Source of the DNA: Bifidobacterium parmae | Lineage (GTDB): Bacteria; Actinomycetota; Actinomycetes; Actinomycetales; Bifidobacteriaceae | Direction: 5' to 3' | Assembly: GCF_002860365.1 (NCBI RefSeq) | Contig: NZ_NMWT01000025.1 | Location: 99,252-163,251 of the forward strand | Length of the DNA stretch: 64,000 bases | Shown here: positions 54,643-64,000 of the stretch, piece by piece | Layout of the letters: the number at the start of each line of letters is the position of its first letter | Numbering within the stretch: the stretch's first letter is position 1 | Position numbers and translations under genes: made by a program | Notes under the pieces: model-generated | Database searches by the model: none | Told to the model about the DNA's origin: nothing | Seen by the model: only the letters and a program-made list of their open reading frames with translations

Positions 54643-55938
54643 ATGAAAGACGGTGATGCCAGTATGGCGAAGACGTTATATGACCGTCCGCAATATCAGG
54701 CCCTGCTTGAACGGTACCGGGACGTCGACCAGATCAAGGTGCTGCGTGGCGTGCGCCGCTGCGGCAAATCCGCGATCCTGACCATGTACATGCGTCACCT
54801 CGTCGCCGAAGGCGTCCCTTCGGAGAACATCTTCTACAAGCGGTTCGACGAGTTCGGCATGCCGGCCGTGCAGACGGCAGACGATCTCACCCGGCAACTC
54901 GGCGAGGCGATGGAGGCTGCCGACCGTCATGCCACGTTCTACGTGTTCCTCGACGAGATCCAGGAAGTCCCCGGTTGGGAGCATGTGGTCCGAGGGCTTC
55001 ACACCAAGGACGGCGTGGACGTCACCATCACCGGATCCAACGCCCACTTCCTCTCATCCGATCTGGCCACGCTGCTCGCAGGACGGTACATCCCGATCGA
55101 CGTGTATCCGTTGTCGTTCCGGGAATACCTGTCATTCCGTCAGTCCTCGGGCGCTCCGGACGCCAGCGTGGACGAGGCGTTCGCCACGTACCTGCGTTTC
55201 GGCGGCATGCCGGGACTGTTCTCCCTGAAGGAACAGGACGAGGAGGACGTCACCCGTGAGCTTTCGGCCGTATTCGACACGGTCATCCTCAACGACGTGG
55301 CCAAGAGACTCGGCATCCGCGACCTGCCGATGCTTGAACGGCTCGTCGCCTACCTGTTCTCCACATCCGGGAACCTGTTCTCGACGCGCAAAGTGACCGG
55401 AGCGCTCAGAAGCGCCGGCTACCGCGTCTCGCAGGACACCATCGAGAACTACATCGACGCCCTCGAACGCGCCTACATCCTCAACGGGCTGTGCCAGAGC
55501 GGACTCAAAGGCAAGGAACTGCTCAACCCGTTGCGCAAGTTCTACCCGGTTGACACCGGTCTGCGTAACCTGGCCACCAACTTCTCCGTCGAGGACCTTG
55601 GATTCCAGCTGGAGGACGTCGTCGCCAACGAGCTCTTGCGTCGCGGCAACCAAGTGTCGATCGGCGCCGTGCCGATGGAGTCGTCGGGAACCTCGGAAAT
55701 CGACTTCGTCGCCGTCAACCATCAGCATCGCGCCTACTACCAGGTCACGCAAAGCCTCATCGACGAACACGTGTTCGAACGGGAGATTGCGCCGCTGCGA
55801 GCCGTAGGCGACTCCTTCCCCAAGTTCATCCTCACCTACGACCACGCACGAGGCGGCATCACCTCCGACGGCATCCATATCGTCTCCATACCGGATTGGC
55901 TGCAGGCCGGTGGTTCACAGGAAAGGGAACTCGCATGA
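54643..55938 (+). CDS. AAA ATPase with DUF4143 domain
   Basis: 431-residue ATPase. Walker A VLRGVRRCGKSAILTMYM near residue 30 and Walker B FVFLDEIQEVPGW near residue 100 are followed by VTITGSNAHFLSSDLATLLA (sensor-like). The C-terminal DUF4143 region is EIDFVAVNHQHRAYYQVTQS to FILTYDHARGGITSDGIHIV, an REase-like fold in other members. ATG 54643 has GGAAAC 8 nt upstream; ATG 54664 and an extended frame from 54394 are alternatives. It lies between brxA and the pglZ/brxL remnant, replacing brxB, brxC and pglX. Usually a stand-alone family, so probably a later arrival. Confidence 0.8.
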   Translation: MKDGDASMAKTLYDRPQYQALLERYRDVDQIKVLRGVRRCGKSAILTMYMRHLVAEGVPSENIFYKRFDEFGMPAVQTADDLTRQLGEAMEAADRHATFYVFLDEIQEVPGWEHVVRGLHTKDGVDVTITGSNAHFLSSDLATLLAGRYIPIDVYPLSFREYLSFRQSSGAPDASVDEAFATYLRFGGMPGLFSLKEQDEEDVTRELSAVFDTVILNDVAKRLGIRDLPMLERLVAYLFSTSGNLFSTRKVTGALRSAGYRVSQDTIENYIDALERAYILNGLCQSGLKGKELLNPLRKFYPVDTGLRNLATNFSVEDLGFQLEDVVANELLRRGNQVSIGAVPMESSGTSEIDFVAVNHQHRAYYQVTQSLIDEHVFEREIAPLRAVGDSFPKFILTYDHARGGITSDGIHIVSIPDWLQAGGSQERELA

Positions 55939-56100
55939 GCAGTGGCACGCAGATTGGACGAATGCTGGCGGCTCGGTTCGCGGCATACGACGGCACGACG
56001 ACCGGCGCCGGACGCATCGTGTTCTAGCGCGGCGAGCACGACGAGCACGGCGAGTTCGCAGACCAACTCGACGGCATCGCAGGTTCCAAAGCGGCCGACG
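55935..56100 (+). pseudogene. pglZ: pglZ N-terminal remnant with nonsense codon
   Basis: ATG 55935 overlaps the DUF4143 stop. It reads MSSGTQIGRMLAARFAAYDG ... GAGRIVF, then TAG (56025-56027), then RGEHDEHGEFADQLDGIAG. This corresponds to the BREX PglZ N-terminus (RIVFW...DGEF...LDGI), and the stop sits where PglZ proteins usually have Trp (TGG to TAG). The frame continues, then changes to the brxL C-terminal sequence at about 56100, so most of pglZ and the front of brxL were deleted together. Confidence 0.65.
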
Positions 56101-57109
56101 ACGCGCTGCGCGACGTGGACTACGCGTCGAAGTACGAGAAGTACTTCGCGCTCTCGCCCACGCTTTCCACGCGAGACAAGGACGGCGTGCGCAAGACGTT
56201 CTCTGGGCTCATGAAGCTCATCTACCCGTCCGGCGAGGCGACGATGGAGGAGATGGAGCCGCTGCTGCGCTGCGCCATCGAAGGACGCAAACGCGTCAAG
56301 GACCAGCTGTGCCGCATCGACTCCACCATGGCTGAAGTCGACTTCTCCTATATGCGCGTCGGCTCTCCCGACCCGATCGCCGTACACGCGGTGGAGGAGG
56401 ACGACTATCCGGACCTGTACTGGCGGGGGAGGAGCGTCCCGCCGGGAGCGCCGGAAACGATGAGATTCCGGAAGAGGAGACGGCAATGGCCGGGGCAGCC
56501 CCTTCGGCCAAACCCGAAACGCAACCCGCAACGTCCTCCGGGAACGGCGGTTCGGGCGATTCCGTCGAAAAGACGCCGGCAGCCAAACTGATGAATCCGA
56601 TCGAGCGCGCTGCAGCCGCGGCCAAACCGGATCATCTTGAGTTCGCCGAGGGGCGTGCGGGAGTGACGTACAACAGGCTCTTCGGGCCGTATGTGGCAGG
56701 CGCCTCCCGGATCACCGTCAAGGACCCGTACATCCGCAAGACCCATCAGATACGCAATTTCGTCGAATTCCTCGAAACCGTGTTCACCTACACGGATCGG
56801 GCCGATGAGGTGCATGTGCATCTTATCATCGCGTCGGACGCCGAGGCCATGGACAGGCAGCTTGAGGATTTCAAACAAGTGCAGAACATGTTCGGCCAGC
56901 TGGGAATCGTGTTCACCTACGAATTCAGCGATACCGGTCACGACCGTTCCATCGTCGCCGATACCGGATGGCGGGTGATACTCGGCCGCGGACTCGACAT
57001 CTACCAGTACTACGACGGCAACCGTCTCAACCCGCAGGTCCGTCTGCAGAAGCTGCGGAAGGTCAAGGAATTCGAGGTCACATACGTGAAAAAGGATGAG
57101 GCCGACTAG
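56100..57109 (+). pseudogene. brxL: brxL C-terminal remnant, frameshifted
   Basis: The first segment (frame of 56115) reads YFALSPTLSTRDKDGVRKTF, SGLMKLIYPSGEATMEEMEP and CAIEGRKRVKDQLCRID, typical of the BREX Lon-like protein BrxL behind its ATPase. After YWRG the frame is lost at GCGGGGGAG (56424-56431). The -1 frame (ATG 56486 onward) continues with RLFGPYVAGASRITVKDPYI, RKTHQIRNFVEFLETVFTYT and DTGWRVILGRGLDIYQYYDG, ending at VTYVKKDEAD (57109). The AAA core and N-terminus are missing. One extra G, or a -1 slip at G_GGG_GGA, would rejoin the two. Confidence 0.7.
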
Positions 57110-57324
57110 CTCTTTCATGCCGGGTACCGGCGGAATGCGCCGTTTCGCGGTCGTGCGGCACGAATACCTGCCGGTTGACGCGATTCCGGGGTATTCCGTG
57201 GTTGCCCGGCGTATTCCCGTGCCGTACAGCCGCGGAAACCGGGCGTATGCGGTTACGCGGCGGAACACGGACCTCCGACTGTCCAGAGAAGCCGCCTCCG
57301 GCCGCCGATTGGGCTCCCCGCGTG

Positions 57325-57330
57325 TATTAT
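57325..57330 (+). promoter_or_regulatory. Possible -10 box for leaderless leuS
   Basis: TATTAT ends 9 nt before the leuS ATG (57339) and no Shine-Dalgarno precedes that ATG (CGTGCGGT). This is the spacing expected if transcription starts at or very near the ATG. No good -35 box was found. Confidence 0.4.
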
Positions 57331-57338
57331 CGTGCGGT

Positions 57339-60281
57339 ATGAGTGAGACCGAACCGAAGTTCCGTTACAACGCCGCTCTGGCGCAGGACATCGAAAACAA
57401 ATGGCAGAAGAAGTGGGATGAGGAGGGCACCTTCTGGGCCGCCAACGTCTCCGGCGACCTGAAGGACGGCAAGGGCCGCAACGCCGAGGGGCGCCCCTCC
57501 TACTTCGCGATGGACATGTTCCCCTACCCGTCCGGCAAGGGCCTGCACGTGGGCCACCCGCTCGGCTACCTCGCCTCCGACGTGGTGTCCCGCTACCACC
57601 GCATGAAGGGCGAGAACGTGCTGCACGCCATGGGCTACGACGCCTTCGGCCTGCCCGCCGAGCAGTACGCCGTCCAGACCGGCCAGCACCCGCGCATCAC
57701 CACCGAGCAGAACATCGCGAACATGTCGCGCCAGCTGCACCGCATGGGCCTGAGCTTCGACGACCGCCGCACCTTCGCGACCATCGACCCCGGCTACGTG
57801 CGCTGGACCCAGTGGATCTTCTCGCGCATCTACGACTCCTGGTACGACGAGGACGCCACGAACCCGTCCGGCACGAAGGGCTCCGCCCGACCGATTTCCG
57901 AACTCGTCGCCAAGTTCGAGAACGGCGAGAAAGCCATCCCCGGCCACGAGACGGACGGCAAGGCGTGGGGCGACCTGACCGAGGCCGAGCAGCAGGACAT
58001 CCTCAACGACTTCCGCCTCGCCTACATCTCCAAGTCCCCGGTGAACTGGTGCCCGGGCCTGGGCACCGTGCTCGCCAACGAGGAGGTCACCGCCGAAGGC
58101 AAGTCCGAACGCGGCAACTTCCCCGTCTTCCAGCGTGAGCTGCGCCAGTGGTCGATGCGCATCACCAAGTACGGCCACCGCCTCATCGAGGATCTCGACG
58201 GCATCGACTGGCCGGAGAAGGTCAAGCTCATGCAGCGCAACTGGATCGGCGAAAGCCACGGCGCCTCCGTGCACTTCGCGGTCGAGACCCCGAACGGCAC
58301 GCGCGACATGGAGATCTACACCACGCGTCCGGACACCCTGTTCGGCACCACGTTCGCCGTCGTCTCCCCGGAGCACCACCTGCTCGAGGACGTGCCCGCC
58401 GAATGGCCGGCCGAAACCCCCGAGGATTGGAAGGGCGGCTACGCCACCCCGGTCGAAGCCGTGAAGGCGTACCGTCTCGCCGCCGAATCGAAGACCGCGA
58501 AGGACCGCGTCGACGAGGCCGGCGAGAAGACCGGCCTGTTCACCGGCCTGTACGCCGTCAACCCGATCACCGGTGCGAAGCTGCCGCTGTTCACCGCCGA
58601 CTACGTGCTCATGGACTACGGCACCGGCGCCATCATGGCCGTGCCGGGCGGCGACCAGCGCGACTACGATTTCGCCGTCAAGTTCGGCCTGCCGGTCATC
58701 TACACCGTCAAGCCGCTGCCGGAATCCGGCGACGACCTCGCCAACTACGAAGGCAAGGCGCCGTTCGTCTCCCACGACGGCATCGTCATCAACTCGACCG
58801 TCGAAGCGACCAAGGCGAAGGGCGACGCGCTCTCCCTCGACGGCCTGCGCGTCGACGACGCCATCGCCAAGGTGAACGCGTGGCTGGAATCCGCCGGCGT
58901 CGGCAAGGGCACCGTCTCCTACCGTCTGCGCGACTGGCTGTTCTCCCGTCAGCGCTACTGGGGCGAACCGTTCCCGATCGTCTACGGCGAGGATGGCACC
59001 CCGCACCTGCTGCCCGACTCCGCGCTGCCCATCAACCTGCCGGACGTGCCCGACTACCAGCCGCGCACCTTCGACCCGATGGACGCCGAATCCAACCCCG
59101 AGGCGCCGCTGAGCCGCAACGAGGACTGGGTGAAGGTCGAGCTCGATCTGGGCGACGGCGTGAAGACCTACTACCGCGACACGAACACGATGCCGAACTG
59201 GGCCGGCTCCTGCTGGTACTACATGCGCTACATCGACCCGACCGACACGGCCCACATGGTCGAGAAGGACGAGTTTGACTACTGGATGGGCCCGAACCAC
59301 AACAAGTACTCGGGGCGCGAAGGCGGCGTGGACCTGTACATCGGCGGCGTCGAGCATGCGGTGCTCCACCTGCTGTACTCGCGCTTCTGGCACAAGATCC
59401 TCTTCGACCTCGGCTACGTGGATTCCGCCGAGCCGTTCCACAAGCTGTTCAACCAGGGCATGATCCAGGCGTACGCCTACACCGACGACCGCGGCCAGTA
59501 CGTGCCGGCCGACGAGGTCGTGGAGGGCCCGGCCGACGAGAACGGCGAACCCACGTTCACCTGGAACGGCGAGCACGCGAACCGCGAGTTCGGCAAGATG
59601 GGCAAGAGCCTCAAGAACATCATCACCCCGGACTACATGTACGAGAACTACGGCGCGGACACGTTCCGCCTGTACGAGATGAGCATGGGACCGCTCGACG
59701 AGTCCCGCCCGTGGAACACGCGCAACGTGGTCGGCGGCATGCGCTTCCTGCAGCGCCTGTGGCGCAACGTGGTCGACGAGACCACCGGCGAGGCGCACGT
59801 GAGCGAAGACGCGCCGGATGTGAAGACCCTGAAGCTCCTCAACAACACGATCGCCGAAGTGACCGTGGAGATGGAGAACATGCGTCCGAACACGGCCATC
59901 GCGAAGCTCATCGTGCTCAACAACCACCTGACCTCCCTCAAGGCCGTGCCGCGCGCCGCCGTCGAGCCGCTGATCCTCATGCTCGCGCCGATCGCCCCGC
60001 ACATCTGCGAGGAGATGTGGCAGCGTCTCGGCCACGCCGAGTCCCTATCCGCCGCGCCGTGGCCGGTCGCCGACGACAAGTACGTCGGCCAGGACACGGT
60101 CACCGCGGTCGTGCAGATCAAGGGCAAGGTGCGCGCCAAGCTTGAGGTCTCCCCGGACATCGACCCGGCCGAGCTGGAGAAGCTCGCGCTCGAAGCCGTC
60201 GCAGTCCGCCTCGGCGGCAAGGAGCCGCGCAAGGTGATCGTCAAGGCCCCGAAGATCGTTTCGATCGTCCCGGCAGAATGA
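57339..60281 (+). CDS. leuS: Leucyl-tRNA synthetase
   Basis: 980-residue class I leucyl-tRNA synthetase, attaching leucine to tRNA-Leu. HIGH motif as HVGH in PSGKGLHVGHPLGY near residue 70. The CP1 editing domain follows (ETPNGTRDMEIYTTRPDTLFG). The KMSKS motif is present as KMGKS in FGKMGKSLKNI near residue 755. There is an inserted segment around ENEVT...and a C-terminal domain ending in VKAPKIVSIVPAE. MSETEPKFRYNAALAQDIEN at ATG 57339 is the natural start; the frame upstream is non-coding. Marks the right flank of the defence island. Confidence 0.96.
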   Translation: MSETEPKFRYNAALAQDIENKWQKKWDEEGTFWAANVSGDLKDGKGRNAEGRPSYFAMDMFPYPSGKGLHVGHPLGYLASDVVSRYHRMKGENVLHAMGYDAFGLPAEQYAVQTGQHPRITTEQNIANMSRQLHRMGLSFDDRRTFATIDPGYVRWTQWIFSRIYDSWYDEDATNPSGTKGSARPISELVAKFENGEKAIPGHETDGKAWGDLTEAEQQDILNDFRLAYISKSPVNWCPGLGTVLANEEVTAEGKSERGNFPVFQRELRQWSMRITKYGHRLIEDLDGIDWPEKVKLMQRNWIGESHGASVHFAVETPNGTRDMEIYTTRPDTLFGTTFAVVSPEHHLLEDVPAEWPAETPEDWKGGYATPVEAVKAYRLAAESKTAKDRVDEAGEKTGLFTGLYAVNPITGAKLPLFTADYVLMDYGTGAIMAVPGGDQRDYDFAVKFGLPVIYTVKPLPESGDDLANYEGKAPFVSHDGIVINSTVEATKAKGDALSLDGLRVDDAIAKVNAWLESAGVGKGTVSYRLRDWLFSRQRYWGEPFPIVYGEDGTPHLLPDSALPINLPDVPDYQPRTFDPMDAESNPEAPLSRNEDWVKVELDLGDGVKTYYRDTNTMPNWAGSCWYYMRYIDPTDTAHMVEKDEFDYWMGPNHNKYSGREGGVDLYIGGVEHAVLHLLYSRFWHKILFDLGYVDSAEPFHKLFNQGMIQAYAYTDDRGQYVPADEVVEGPADENGEPTFTWNGEHANREFGKMGKSLKNIITPDYMYENYGADTFRLYEMSMGPLDESRPWNTRNVVGGMRFLQRLWRNVVDETTGEAHVSEDAPDVKTLKLLNNTIAEVTVEMENMRPNTAIAKLIVLNNHLTSLKAVPRAAVEPLILMLAPIAPHICEEMWQRLGHAESLSAAPWPVADDKYVGQDTVTAVVQIKGKVRAKLEVSPDIDPAELEKLALEAVAVRLGGKEPRKVIVKAPKIVSIVPAE

Positions 60282-60366
60282 TCCGCCTTGTGCCGTCGCT
60301 CGTCTCGCGGTCCCGTGTGACGCGTGACGACGTGCGATGACACGCGATAATTAGACACTCGTTGCG

Positions 60367-60457
60367 GCGAATGTGAAGAATCCTGAGGGCTCTATCCACA
60401 TTCGCCGGAGCGTTGGACTCGACGCCCATGCCTCATCCACAGTGGAGGCATGGGCGT
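60367..60457. terminator. Tandem hairpins between leuS and comEA
   Basis: First GCGAATGTG/CACATTCGC (about 60368-60404). Second a perfect 13-bp stem ACGCCCATGCCTC (60422-60434) with GAGGCATGGGCGT (60445-60457), loop ATCCACAGTG. Either may terminate leuS transcription. The second covers the ATG at 60450, arguing against that as the comEA start. Confidence 0.65.
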
Positions 60458-60575
60458 TCGTCATAGTGGGAATGAAAACGGCCGTATCCGGCACGACGGA
60501 TACGGCAACATCGACGGCATCGGAAGCGCCGGTGCCGTCGGTTTCGATGATGCCGTCAGGTACACGGAATCCGCC

Positions 60576-61220
60576 ATGCCGCCGGTCCCGTTGCCGCCCG
60601 TCACGGACGACGCGCGGCCGGAAGCCGTGCTCGCGGAACTGTCCGGCGTGCGCGGAAGCGACAGGGACGAGCATCTCGCCGACCGTGCCCGCCACGGCAG
60701 ACCGCGACTGCGGTTCGGCGCCACGCAGGCGTTGGCGATGATCCTCATCATGGTGATGGCCACCTGCGCGAGCCTCACCCTGCTCATCCGGCAGGCCGTG
60801 AACTATGCGGCGGTCGAAGCGGCGTCCGGCACGTCCGCCGTCGGCTCGGGCGGCGATGCGTCGAGGAGCGACGGAGGGGGAACATCGTCGAACGGAGCGA
60901 TGGAGGGTTCCGGAACGACGGAGGATTCCACGTCGGACGGTGCCGTGGGGGAGTCCGGCGGCGGGGCGGCAGCCGATTCCGGCACGGTGCCGGGACAATC
61001 GCAGACGCAGCCGCCGCAGCCGGCGGATACCCGCGTCGACCTGAACACCGCCACGCTGGAACAGCTCGACGCCATACCCGGCATCGGTCCGGTGACCGCG
61101 CAGAAAATCCTCGATCATCGTGCGGCGATCGGACGGTTCAGCAGCGTCGACCAGCTGCTCGACGTGCCCGGCATCGGCGCGAAGACACTGGAGAAGATCA
61201 GACCGGAGGTGAAGGTCTGA
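60576..61220 (+). CDS. comEA: Competence protein ComEA-like, DNA-binding
   Basis: A transmembrane segment (about residues 55-80, LAMILIMVMATCASLTLLIRQ), a Gly/Ser/Thr-rich linker of about 65 residues, and a C-terminal helix-hairpin-helix domain (TRVDLNTATLEQLDAIPGIG, TAQKILDHRAAIG, LLDVPGIGAKTLEKIRPE) give the ComEA layout. ComEA binds incoming DNA outside the membrane in natural transformation. Start uncertain: ATG 60576 is chosen (214 residues), as ATG 60450 is in a hairpin with GGAGG only 1 nt before it. The stop overlaps the comEC ATG. Confidence 0.88.
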   Translation: MPPVPLPPVTDDARPEAVLAELSGVRGSDRDEHLADRARHGRPRLRFGATQALAMILIMVMATCASLTLLIRQAVNYAAVEAASGTSAVGSGGDASRSDGGGTSSNGAMEGSGTTEDSTSDGAVGESGGGAAADSGTVPGQSQTQPPQPADTRVDLNTATLEQLDAIPGIGPVTAQKILDHRAAIGRFSSVDQLLDVPGIGAKTLEKIRPEVKV

Positions 61221-63031
61221 TGGACGGACGGTTGGAACGCGGCGGTGACGACCGGCGACTGCTGCCCGTCGCCATCGTCCTGTGGACGTCCTGTCTGGCT
61301 GCGCATGAGGCGTTCTCCCGATGCATGGCGTTGTTCGCCGGGAGGAACGATTCCGGGGAAGGCGGTTTCGACGGGGAGAACGGTTCGGCGATTCCGGTCA
61401 TCGTCGTATGCGTCGTGACGATCGCCGTCCTTCTCGTGTGGATCGTGGCGGAACGATGCGCGCGCCGGGGCATCGGCCGTATGCTGATCGTCGTGTGCGT
61501 GGGAGCGTTCCTGCTGGGCGTCGTCACGACATGGGCCGCGGAATCAGCCGTATGGTTCGATCCGGCAATGGTCCGCGCACGAGACGGCACTACTCGCGTC
61601 ACCGCGCGACTGCGCGTCGTCGAACCGGTCGAAACATCGTCCATGCGTGACGTCGACTGTCAGGCGGAGACCCGTCTCGTCGCCATGGATGATGGCGTCG
61701 TTTCGACGTGGTCGCATGCGCAGGTGCGGCTTCTTGCGTCGGGTGCCGATTGCGGACGACTGCATCGTGGCGCCGGCTATCAGGTGAGTGGGGAGCTGCG
61801 GGAGGCGGAACTCGGCGTGACGCCGCTCTGGCTGACCGTCTCCGGAGCCGATGACGAGACGATGGGCGATACCGGGGCTTCCGGTGCGAAACCGGGCGTG
61901 TCGGGCATCGACATGACCGAACGGCAGCCATTGTTCGACCGGTGGCGCGAACGCATGCAGGAATCCTTCTTCCACGCGACCGATGGCCTCGACGATTCCG
62001 GACGTATCCTCGTGCCCGGACTCACCATGGGGTTTCTCGGACAGGATCACGTGGGAATTCCGGAATCGAATCCGGCAGGGGATTCGGCAGGGGATTCGAC
62101 GGCGGGTTCCGCTCCGATCGACGAGACCTATGCGAGCCGACTGGAGGATTGCTTCCGCCGTGCCGGAATCATGCATCTCATGGCCGTGTCCGGCGGACAT
62201 TTCGTCATCGTCGCCGCACTGATCCGTAGGATCGGCGCCCACCTGCTCATGCCCCGGCAGGCGGTCGCATGCCTGATCGTGGTGTCCACGACGCTGATGG
62301 CGGCGCTGATGGCGCCCGGCGACAGCGTCACCCGCGCACTGGCCATGGGATGGTTGTCGGCCGCCGCCTTGTTCGTCGGACGGCGCGCGCAGGCGTTGAG
62401 CGCGTTATGCGTCATCGTGATTGTCATGCTGCTGACGAATCCCGCTCTGGCATGGAGTTTCGGATTCGCCCTGTCCTGTGCCGCCGTGCTCGGCATCATC
62501 CTGATGGCGCAGCCCATGGCCGATGTCATGGCGTTGCTGCTGCCCGACGCGCTCGCCGACGCGTTGGCCATGACCGTCGCCGCGCAGATGGCGACACTGC
62601 CGATCCAGATGCTGATGGAACCGCAGCTGCCGATATGGTCGGTGCCCGCGAACATCCTCGTCACGCCCGTGGTCGCGTTCTCCACGATGACCGGGCTTGC
62701 AGGGCTCGCGGTCGCATGGATGAACATGGACGTGGGGCGTCTATGCGCATGGCTGTCCTCATGGGGCACACGGATCATGGAACAGGTGGCGGTGCGGTTG
62801 GGGGACGGGAGTCAGGCGACGATTCCATGGATGGAGGGAGTGACGGGTGCGTTGGCGCTTGTCGTCTTGGAAGCGTCGGCGATCGTCGGCATCCGACTGG
62901 CGTACCGATGGATCTCACCATCGCCCGGAGCCCACATGCTGCTCGGTGACCCGTTCACCAGCAACCCCCGCAACCGCCTCCGCCTCTGGTGGCAGGACAC
63001 CCACAGCATGATTCGCAAACTCACTTGGTGA
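61220..63031 (+). CDS. comEC: Competence membrane channel ComEC
   Basis: 603-residue ComEC/Rec2 membrane protein, the expected DNA-uptake channel. Helices near residues 15-35 and 60-110 are followed by the soluble N-terminal OB-like part (TRVTARLRVVEP and so on). The competence helix bundle starts near residue 305 with the characteristic FRRAGIMHLMAVSGGHFVIV. The C-terminal metallo-beta-lactamase-like domain of many ComEC proteins is absent, as in a number of shorter family members. Overlaps comEA by 1 nt. Together with comEA it suggests competence machinery; a functional pathway cannot be proved here. Confidence 0.88.
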   Translation: MDGRLERGGDDRRLLPVAIVLWTSCLAAHEAFSRCMALFAGRNDSGEGGFDGENGSAIPVIVVCVVTIAVLLVWIVAERCARRGIGRMLIVVCVGAFLLGVVTTWAAESAVWFDPAMVRARDGTTRVTARLRVVEPVETSSMRDVDCQAETRLVAMDDGVVSTWSHAQVRLLASGADCGRLHRGAGYQVSGELREAELGVTPLWLTVSGADDETMGDTGASGAKPGVSGIDMTERQPLFDRWRERMQESFFHATDGLDDSGRILVPGLTMGFLGQDHVGIPESNPAGDSAGDSTAGSAPIDETYASRLEDCFRRAGIMHLMAVSGGHFVIVAALIRRIGAHLLMPRQAVACLIVVSTTLMAALMAPGDSVTRALAMGWLSAAALFVGRRAQALSALCVIVIVMLLTNPALAWSFGFALSCAAVLGIILMAQPMADVMALLLPDALADALAMTVAAQMATLPIQMLMEPQLPIWSVPANILVTPVVAFSTMTGLAGLAVAWMNMDVGRLCAWLSSWGTRIMEQVAVRLGDGSQATIPWMEGVTGALALVVLEASAIVGIRLAYRWISPSPGAHMLLGDPFTSNPRNRLRLWWQDTHSMIRKLTW

Positions 63032-63574
63032 TTGTCTGACTCTGTCTGATGCCTCCTCGTCGGTGGGTGTCGTTCCTGGCCTCTTCTGTTGGCGGGGCTC
63101 CCGGCGGAGCCGGGGGTGTGCCGGTTTCCTCCCGCTGGCGGGAGGTGGCGCGCGCAGCGCGTCGGAGGGTGGTCGGGTGGTGTGGTTTGGGTGGTGTTTC
63201 GGTGGTGTTGCGACACGCCGTGGGAGTGTTGTGTTTCCTGGGGTTTTGTGGGTGTTGTTGTGGGGTGGGTTTGCGTTGTGGTGGGGGTTGGTGTAAGTTA
63301 ATCACTCGCTGCCGCTGAGAGGTCCGGGTGCTTCCTGTTGGTTGGTTTCCGGGTTGGTTCAGTGTGTGTGGTGGTTTGAGAACTCAAGAGTGTGTTGTAC
63401 TACTTACTTCTTTATAGTCAATGATTGCCAGTCCGATTCTCGCTTCGGGGTTTTCCTGGAGTCGCCGAGGGGCGTTGAAGAGGGTCGGGGTTTTTGTGCG
63501 AACCTCTTTCCTTATTAGAGGTTCCGTCAATTGTTTTTAATGAGAGTCATCTGTCGATGTCTTTCTGCAATGTT
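63032..63574 (+). promoter_or_regulatory. rrn promoter and leader region
   Basis: No gene. It contains a repeat-like hairpin at 63128-63145 (CCTCCCGC/GCGGGAGG), a GC/GT-rich stretch, and a candidate promoter TTGCGT (63271-63276)-17-TAAGTT (63294-63299). The rrn leader after it includes TGAGAACTCAAGAGTGTG (63378-63395), found in bifidobacterial rrn leaders, and T-rich patches. It precedes the 16S gene and probably carries processing and antitermination signals. Confidence 0.65.

Positions 63575-64000
<426 letters not shown>

Noticed and set aside
57110-57338. Possible small genes between the brxL remnant and leuS
   Set aside because: Only short frames without ribosome sites; nothing supported in this 229-bp gap.

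Overview
The window is chromosomal DNA of a Bifidobacterium. The evidence is the 16S rRNA 5' region at the right edge, the high-GC coding pattern, the bifidobacterial type core genes (pntAB, ctc, lepA-hemW, gltBD, glgA, leuS, comEA-comEC) and the type I-E CRISPR repeat. The species cannot be fixed from this sequence.

Layout. 1-6116 is core: a three-gene transhydrogenase operon cut by the left edge, a membrane-anchored hydrolase, L25/Ctc and ilvE. 6117-9811 is an accessory patch. It holds twin sets of tiny overlapping ORFs behind hairpins, an ISL3 transposase remnant, an XRE-type HTH remnant, an intact RelB/MazF-like toxin-antitoxin pair and a second pair whose toxin is frameshifted. 9975-30175 is core metabolism and transport: a TRIC-like channel, rpsT, lepA-hemW, an MFS exporter, a TetR/old-yellow-enzyme divergon, a TetR/ABC (FtsX-type) divergon, a LacI regulator and gltB-gltD.

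30421-45739 is a type I-E CRISPR-Cas locus. A 50-repeat array with its leader at the left end is followed by two small genes, a SWIM zinc-finger gene overlapping the start of cas3, then cas3, casA-B-C-D-E, cas1 and cas2. 45815-48678 returns to core (small membrane protein, glycogen synthase, ABC ATPase).

48666-57109 is a decaying defence island between the ABC ATPase gene and leuS. On the minus strand are a DUF4417 gene, a stand-alone EndoU-type nuclease and a small acidic protein, possibly its immunity partner. On the plus strand is a three-gene set that looks like an ABC three-component (ABC-3C) system with a DUF3732-like ATPase, whose middle gene is frameshifted in a G5 run. It overlaps an intact brxA (BREX). 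Next come 21-bp tandem repeats, palindromic operators and a DUF4143 AAA ATPase. The island ends with a pglZ start (nonsense codon) joined to the C-terminal part of brxL (frameshift in another G5 run). brxB, brxC and pglX are absent. 57339-64000 is core: leuS, comEA-comEC and the rrn promoter/leader with the start of 16S rRNA.

All function calls come from reading motifs and gene order; no search was run.
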